DNA of 64,000 bases from Nilaparvata lugens (taxonomy: Eukaryota; Arthropoda; Insecta; Hemiptera; Delphacidae). The stretch lies in NCBI RefSeq assembly GCF_014356525.2, contig NC_052511.1, forward strand, positions 52,713,140-52,777,139, written 5' to 3'. Under the pieces are notes generated by a model, which was not told the DNA's origin, searched no databases, and saw only the letters and a list, made by a program, of their open reading frames with translations. The translations under genes were made by a program, and so were the position numbers. This document shows, in pieces, positions 24,101 through 33,100 of the stretch (its first letter is position 1; each line of letters begins with the position of its first letter).

Positions 24101-27100
24101 GCAATTCCATTGCTAATTAAACACTGTCATTATAACGTGAACCTGACTATTTTCTATGATATTACTTGCTGAGAGTGCAAGATTGGGCGTCTGCAAGGCA
24201 GGAATAAATATCTATTAATTTATTATCAATCAGGTATGCCTATCAAAAATACCGTATTTTTGTTTGATGTCAAATTTTTGCACATGCACCAATTACGGCA
24301 CAGTTTTTGTTCAAATTTCAACACCCCTCTCTCTGTCTTTCTTTTTTAGGTCTCGTTATTCCCCCACCACAATCCAGCACCATCCTCATCATCATCACCA
24401 CACGCACCATAACAATCATCACAGTCAACATAATAGTCACCACAACAATCATCAAAGTCACCACGGAAACCATCAAAGTCACCACGGAAATCATCACAGT
24501 CACCACGGAAACAATCACAGTCACCACGGACACCATCACAGTCACCAGGCCGCGTCACCACAGGCCGGCAGTCGGTTTGATGGCGCGACGGGTGGAGGGG
24601 GAGAGTTGGCTAGGAGATCACTGCCCAAGATCAAACCGTTCTCGCAGACTGATATTGTTTGGGAGAAGTCCAGGTTGGTTTCAAAATAACATTTGTATCG
24701 ACTAGTAGCTATGTGAACAGTAGACCTCGCGCAGTTCTCCACAGTCTCCTCTAATACTGTCCATCAGAGTAAATTCTGTCCTGTCCTGTCGTGTCGGTGA
24801 GATATCGGTGAATAAACGACTAACGGCATAGCCATCTCTAGGGAGAAGTCCAGGTTGGTTTAAAAATAACATTTGTATCGACTAGTAGCTCTGTGAACAG
24901 TAGACCTCGCGCAGTTCTCCACAGTCTCCTCTAATACTGTCCATCAGAGTAAATTCTGTCCTGTTCTGTCGTGTCGGTGAGATATCGGTGAATAAACGAC
25001 TAACGGCATAGCCATCTCTAATACAAGGCCGCGGCCTACGATATTGCAACGTCACAGTGTAGGCCTAGAATCTAATACATGATTGGTGAAAAAGATTTTT
25101 AAAAATCTGGCTATTTGAAAAATGCCAGCTGATCTTTTTCACTATCATGTATTAGATTCTAGGCCTACACTGCGACGCTACAATGTCGTAGACCGCGGCC
25201 TTGTATTAGAGGTGGCTAATGGCTATGCTAACGGCTGTTTGGGTTGTTGTATCGACAATGCTAATAATTTGATGATAGCAGCTATGCTGCTATCATCAAA
25301 AGCTTACCGAGTTCAAAGCAGAGAAAAGTCTAAACTACTTCAAGTGGCAATGCATAGTCCACACAACAGCTGTGTTTCCATAAGTTACATTGAGATATTG
25401 AATTGCATGCGACACTGCATGCAATTTATAATCCACTCGACATCTGATTTATGATGAATAATTCCATAGTTTGATTTTTACTCTAATATTGGCGTATGAA
25501 GGAGGCTCCTTTTCCTTTTATATTATCCTTGAAATGCAAAATTTCTAAAAAAAAACCTTGTATATACGTCGACGCAAAATTAAAAAAGGAACATACCTGT
25601 CAAATTTCATGAAATCTATTGCTGCGTTTCGCCGTAAATGCGGAACATAAATGTAAACATATAAATTAAGAGAAATGAAAACCCGTCGACTTGATTCTTA
25701 GACCTCACTTCGCTCGGTCAATTATTCATATTCCCATTAGATCCAATACAGGGTGTCCCACTAAAGTTCTAACAGTAGACCTGTAATGAAAAATACCAAC
25801 TTTTTGATTGAGAAATGAGGGCTGACGAAGTTCCTCCTCAGGAGTGAAAAATGCATCCCTCATATTATCTCAACCAAACGTTTTTTCCATATTAACTTTG
25901 GAACACATTGTCTAAACTGCAAACTCTGTTGTATAAACCGAAGGGAAAAAGATTTGTCGAGATTCCATTAAAGGGCATCTCTTTAAGTTATCACTTCCTC
26001 ATTACAATAATTACAAGCTTTACTTTATACTCTTTCCTCATGCTCCTGAACTCTGGAGCTCACGTATTTTAAAGATTTTTCATCAGCTGATTCGCCTTTG
26101 TGGCCTTACTTTGTTTTTATAGCTCATGTAAGCGCTAAATATGCAAGTAGGAGACACCCTTGTGCTTGCGTCGTCTACTCTGTTTTCTATTTATGAATTG
26201 AGTTTAAGGTTAGTTGAGTTTAGAATTTTGAAATAATAGCGTGAAAAAATGTCTATGAATCTAAATCTCTATAATAATATTCAGCATAATCTTACTAGTA
26301 GTTCTGTGAACAGTAGACCTCACGCAGTAATATTCTCATCCACAAGTACTTGATTGAAACTATAGACCTTATGGAAATACAGCAATAGACTGGCTTCTCC
26401 ACACATCTGTGTAATCACTTGTCAGCTGATCTATGATGAATAATTCTATAGTCTGATTCTTACTCTAATATTGGCGTATGAAGGAGGCTCCTTTTTCCTC
26501 TTATATTATCCTTGAAATTCAAAATTTCCAAAAACTTTGTATATACGTCGACGCGCAATTAAAAAAGGAACATACCTGTCAAATTCATGAAAATCGCGCA
26601 ACATATAAACATTTAAACATTAAGAGAAATGCCAAACCGTCGACTTGAATCTTATACCTCACTTCGCTCGGTCAATAAATCGCCTACACTCTCATCTTCT
26701 TAAATGCGTATTTCCTATTTTGTGATGGCTATCTTTATATCTTTTGTATTTATTTTTTTGTAGTAATGATGGTGATATATCTGGTTGAATCTAAAATGAG
26801 ATTTATAGTTCTCAACTATTGGTTTTGATCGTATCTGGTATAGTTTCCTCTCCCTCATACGAATTAGTTGAGCCATTTTTACTATTAGCAAAAGGTGATA
26901 AGCTGCTCTAGACTAGACTCACCTTTTTTGAAGCATCTGCTTCAAAAGTTGAGCAAATGCTCTAGTTTATTCATACAATTTTTAGTATAAGCTCCTACTT
27001 TTGAGCAAATGCTCAAACTATTTTTTTGATGAGCATGAGCAAAAGGTTTTGCTTACGTTTATTCATAGAAAATGAAACAAATGCTCCATATTTTAGAAGT

Positions 27101-30100
27101 ATAAACAAATGCTCAACTTTATTCATATGGCCTATTGTATTCTACTATTATTCAAATATTCACTTAGCTGAATAATCGCAATTCTTCGTATGTAGTCTAT
27201 TATTTGGTGTTTTAGACTTTGTATTATACTTCAGTACTAGCCGTCAGGCTCGCTTCGCTCGCCATATCCGTCTAGCCAGGACCCCCGACTGGATCGTCCA
27301 GAAATGAGATCAGCGGCTCGCTTCGCTCGCCTGCATTTTTCATTTGAGCATGCTTCATTCCATCAGAAAGTCAAAGTATTGAGAAAACGCAGAAAAGCTG
27401 AGAAAAACGCTGATTTTGGGCGTATCTTTGATGGAATATTAGAGTCACCTCATTACAACATTTTTAGACCCTTCCTAAACCTCTGTCTAAAATTTGGACA
27501 TTTTCTGTCTTACTTGATGAAAGAATTGAGAAAACGCAAAAAAACGCTAATTTTGGGCGTATCTTTGGCGTTATTTCAAATTCCTTCTAACACAACATTA
27601 TTACACCCTAACTTAGCTTCTGTACTTAATTTGAACAATTTCTATTCATTTGTTCTCGATAAATCTGAGAAAGCGCTAAAAAACGCTGGAAAAATACAGA
27701 TTTTGGGCGTATCTTTGGAAAATTTTCCAAATCCGTTCTTAGTGCGCCTCTAAAGGGCCAACTGAACATACCTACCAAATCTGAACGTTTTTGGTCCGGT
27801 AGATTTTTAGTTCTGCGAGTGAGTGAGTGAGTCAGTCAGTCAGTGAGTGAGTGCCATTTCGCTTATATATATATATATTATATATATATATATATATAAA
27901 GATTTATAGTGTTGGGTTTTTAAAACTAAATCATTGCCGAAATAACAATGGATGTCCAATCTGATGCTATAAGATATAATCATGATTTCACAAATCTGAA
28001 CGTACAAGTTTTTCTAATGTAGTGTTCTTTTTTCTAATTTCAGGGAGAAGTTCAAATTCTGCCAGAGCATACAGAGTACAGGAACGCTGCAAGTTTCACC
28101 TAATGATGTGAGTGCTCATATTTTGAAAATCAGTTTCATTTCTACTCATTTGCCTCCGCCAATTCATCATTGAAAACTCATCTTCTAACTTCTCACAATT
28201 TCATCACATTGATTTTTCAACGTTACTAATTTGATGCCCATGTTATCAGAGTATTTATTTATCACATTGTGTACAAATACTTAACATGAGGAAAGGCACA
28301 ACAGGCTCATGCCCAAAACTATCCCATTTCCAATTTATACTATACTGTCCAGATCAAAATGTTGGCTGTGTCACTTTCACTTTTCAAAATACAATTTACA
28401 CTCTTCAATACTCACATAAACGAGCAAATTTTGAATTAAATAGATACTATTAGGGCCGTTTGCACAGTGCAAGTTTAAACTCTGGGAAAGTTTAAACCTC
28501 CAAAGAAGGAGGTTTAAACCAAATAATTTGGATTAACTTGACATCAGTAAAGATTTGATGGGGAAACAGCTCATAGTAAATTATTTTTCGACAGTTGTTG
28601 TTATTGCTTCTGTAGACGATAATAATTATTTAGGTTATAGTGAATCATTATTTGAATGTAAAAATAATTATAATGGCGGAATTGATAGAAGTTTTTAATG
28701 CGATTGATAAAGTAAAAATAATTATAATGGCGGAATTGATAGAAGTTTTTAATGCGATTGATAAAGATCATCTGCGATGACTGCGAAGAAATGTTAAAAC
28801 TGAGAAAAATGGGGCAAAAAACGATTAATTTAAATTTCTGGGATGATAGAGAATTTTTTTACGGTTTTGCTTGAATAAAGCAACTGACAATTTAGTATTT
28901 GATTGAATAAACCACTTGATAGAAATTAAGACAATTTTTAACGGTGGTCTTGGATTAGAAAACATGTTTTTAATAACACATAACTGACATATTTCGCTTT
29001 CGAGAGATTTCTAATAAACGAGAAAGACCGTAGTAGATTAAAGCTTAACAAAATAACTTTTTTATCTCAAATTTAAAAATATATTTTTTGGTGCCAACTA
29101 AACATAAGTTTTTGACGAATTTCTTGATTGCTTTCCACTTGTATTACCGTAGGCTACAGCTTACAGCTCTGTGGATTTTGAACAAGAAAATAGTAGCTAC
29201 ATATAACCTCAATTTACTGATGGTTTGTAAACAAATAGCAAATTTCCTGTAAAAATTACCCATCCTGATATTATAAACGATGACATTCTATTACCAACTT
29301 AATGCTAAACTACTTTAACTTGAACTGGATTAGTAAATGCACTGAGAAAATCGATTCAAGTTCAAACTTTCAGATTAACTCAAACTTAATCGAGTTCAGC
29401 AATCTATACTGTGCAAACGGCCCTAAGCGCCGGTTGTACAACATCCGGTTAAATTTTAACCGTGATTGATTCCACGAGAACCAATCAGAGAAGCCGTCTT
29501 TTCAAAAACGCCTTCTCTGATTGGTTCTCATAAAATTAATCACAGTAAAAATTTAACCGGCTGTTGTGCAACAGGGCCTTTGAGTCTAAAATCAAGAATC
29601 TAGAACAGTAACTTAATAATTATTATTCAAAAATTCTAAATAATTAATATCATTAGTCTAATTAGTATCATTATTCGGACCATGTTAAGAACTGTACACC
29701 AATGTATCAACTCTTCTAGTTTAATTTCCTTGTTAACAGTGCTAGTAGGCACTAAGAATTGTGTTTCATCAGCAAAACAGTTCAATTGAAAAAATGAGAC
29801 ACAGATGTTGTCAATGCCACTTTAATTTTTGTCTCATTTTTTCATTAAGTAGAAATACCAAAATGTCTCTTCAAAAACAATCAATTTCTAAAAATCAGTT
29901 TAATTTCACCAGTAGTTATTTCCCATTTTTCTTTTGATTTCTCCATTGACAGTGTGGAGAAAATTCATTCAATGGAATTCTGTCAATAGTCAATAAACAG
30001 TAAAAATGATCAACTGGCTTGTTTCAAATTGATAAATTCACGTATGAGAAGCCCGTATACTGTACTCTATGAGAGTGTAGTACATGGGTTTTTGTGACAT

Positions 30101-33100
30101 TTCACATTCCAAACCTAGATTTATCAGCCTAATCACCATAATCCCATTCAGTGCACTAGAGCCAAAACCACTTCTCCATCCACTCCAATTTGATTCACAT
30201 GTAAACAGTACCACCACTTCACATCAGTTTCCAATTTGATTGTTGTGCTTTCAGTGCTGCGACTTCACACCAAACTCCTATTTGATTCACATGTAAACAG
30301 TACTACCTTTTCACATCAAATTCCAATTTGATTCCCATGTTAACAGTTCTACCACTTCACACCACTGTTCCATCCACTCCAATTTGATTCCAATGTGAAC
30401 AGTACCCCGACTTCACACCAATGCCCAATTTGATTCCTTGGTTTAAAGTACTATGACTTCACACCAATGTTACACCGTTTCTAATTTGATTGTTGTGCTT
30501 TCAGTGCTACGACTTTACATCGGACGACATGCAAGATTTGGGTGAGATCGGTCGGGGTGCTTTCGGCACGGTGAACAAGATGGTGCACCGCACCAGCGGC
30601 ACAGTGATGGCTGTCAAACGCATCCGCAGCACTGTCGATGAAAAGGAGCAGAAGCAGCTGTTGATGGACCTCGAAGTGGTCATGAAGTCAAAACGAGTGT
30701 CCTTGTATTGTCCAGTTCTACGGTGCTCTCTTCAAGGAGGTATGTTCTGTCTTGGAGAAAAGATAGCATAAGAAGATATCCAATGGTTTGTACAGGGACC
30801 GGCATATTAATCTGACGATTTTATAGTAATTATTGTTATATTGGCACCACTGTCATTGAAAAGGCGGGAATGTTGTTCATCGACAGGTCTATTCATGAAA
30901 TTTCATTAACCAGTATGTCGTGGTCAAGTGAACATCGAGCGTTTGTGATTGAAGCGTATTTTAAAAATCTGGTGTGGCGCACTCACACAACTTTCCTTGC
31001 CGTTATGAAAATTGATCACCTGGCGCTAGTGTTCACGCGCATCTCAAGTCTACTATTCGAAGAACTGAGCCAGCTAGTGACAGGACAATAACGCTGGATA
31101 CAGAGAGATCTGCTATCCCTTCATAGTGAATGATTTAATAGAATCAACAGTTGCCAACAGTTTAGTTTGCAATTGAATAATCACATTTTCTCGAATTTCA
31201 AGCTTATTTTCAATTTTAGGTGAAAATGTTACTGGACATTAATTGTAGAGATTTTCATGCTCAATCTTTTCCACTTGAATTTTTCTGTTTAAATTATATC
31301 TGATACCTGATAATTGGAAATCTGAAATCAAACTTTGCAAAGATGGGGCGGAGCTTCTGAAATTTTTACAGATATGGGACTTGTGGCAGTTGATATAGCT
31401 TATCAATGACTATTTTAGGTATAAATTTGATCAAAATCAAATTTACCCTGTTTTTGACAACATTTTCGCTATTTTAGTCGCCATCTTGAATTGCATTTGA
31501 TCGAAATTGTTCGTGTCAGATCCTTATATTGTAAGGACCTCAAGTTCCTAATTTCAAGTCATTCCGTTAATTGGGAGATGAGATATCGTGTACACACACA
31601 TACAGACCAATACCCAAAGTCCACGTTTTTGGACTCAGGGGATCTTGAAACATATAGAAATGTATAAATTGGGATACCTTAATTTTTTCGGAAAGCAATA
31701 CTTTCCTTACCTGTGGTAATAGGACAAGGAAAGTAAAAATAATGACTCAGTTATTTTAGCACAGCGTTTATTTCGCAGACATTTCAATTTAAATCGACAC
31801 GTGCCTGTTCCCAGTAGGAATGCGATCTTGTTGTGGGTGAAGAATTTTAGGAACACGTCGTCTGCTTTATAAACAAAACCAACAGGACGAAAACGGACTG
31901 TGAGAACGCCTGAAACATTAATGCGGTAGGAGTAGCTGTTACACGGTCTCCACGACGTTCAGCAGCGAAATATGCTAGCCATTTCTGATATGACGAATTC
32001 TTCTTTCCGACCTGAAATACCATCCGTATAAGATAATGTTAGTGCAACAACTTATTGTGAATGATTGGGCACATTGCAAAGCCGCTTGCGAGATCATTCT
32101 CGAGAATGTCCACCAGAATGCCATTATTCATTCAAGTGACGAGGCACATTTATTCATTTGTCGGGATTTGTGGATAAACAAAATTACCGTTATTGGGCAG
32201 CCAGTAATCCACAGAGCTGAAGGAAGTTATTCAACGAGAAATTTAAGTAATTCCAAAGTGATGATTGAGTGAGCTATGCCAAATTTTAGAATTAGCTTAA
32301 GTGAGTGTGTGAAAAGTAACGAAAAATATTTCGGATCGGCAACGTTTTTCTCCTATCTTTCTCCACTGCCATTATAACGTGGACCTCACTATATGTTTTC
32401 TCCAACTCCGCTTGAAATCTTGAGGTGCGTACAGACTTTCGCTCTGCTCCGCAATCGAACGTCACTAGAGCAGATCGATTGATGATCGACCGGGGAGCAA
32501 GAGTGGAACGCGAGAAGAGCTAACATCTCCCGTAACGTTCATGTTGGAGCGATAGCGGAGGGTGCGTGGAGCGATTGCGGAGCGAGTGCGGAGCGTGTTG
32601 GAGGCGCGTATATCTGTACGCACCTCTAGCCTTAAGAGCAAACACTAAATTCTTTGAACTAATACCAAGATACAGCTCTCATGAATGGTTGATACTCCTT
32701 GAATGTTAGGCTAGGAACACACCAGTAGTCAAGGCAAGACAAGACATGATCAGACACAATACTTCACATAGTTGCTTATGAAGACATGTCTAATTTCTAG
32801 TAGTGAAACATTTGCCGAATTTAAAGTGATGACAGTACGTCAAATTTATATAAAGAAACTTCTCTACTATGCATGGATGAGGAAGGATGAATTTACAGTG
32901 AATAATAACGTTTCTATATATAACCTGAGAGTTACATCTCATAACATTTATAATATTTACTATTCAGATTTGACAATAGTGCGAAGACAATTGGGGTATC
33001 TTAGCTCAAAAATAATAAATATCATGCCAAATGCATTGTCAGAATCTCTTTCTAATAGGGGAAGACAGAGGATGGAACAGATAAATTTATACAAAGTGGG

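Larger units (their letters stand above)
23269..24147. mobile_element. TIR element (AGTGAGGTCCACG family)
   Basis: Left end AGTGAGGTCCACGTTATAAT, inverted with mismatches at about 24122-24147; ~880 bp, at a TA-like site. The same terminus appears at 32364-32390 and 35414-35440. The 32.4-kb copy lies beside a Tc1/mariner-like transposase remnant, so the family is inferred to be Tc1/mariner-like. Internally it holds direct repeats and a tRNA-like sequence. Confidence 0.75.

Noticed and set aside
27304..27753. 149-codon ORF, one of the longer uninterrupted frames
   Set aside because: It is made of three diverged internal repeats of a Helitron and starts in the Helitron 3' foldback; no protein family resemblance.
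32422..32626. G/C-rich patch as a CpG-like promoter
   Set aside because: Perfect inverted ends show it is a MITE; the base composition belongs to the element.
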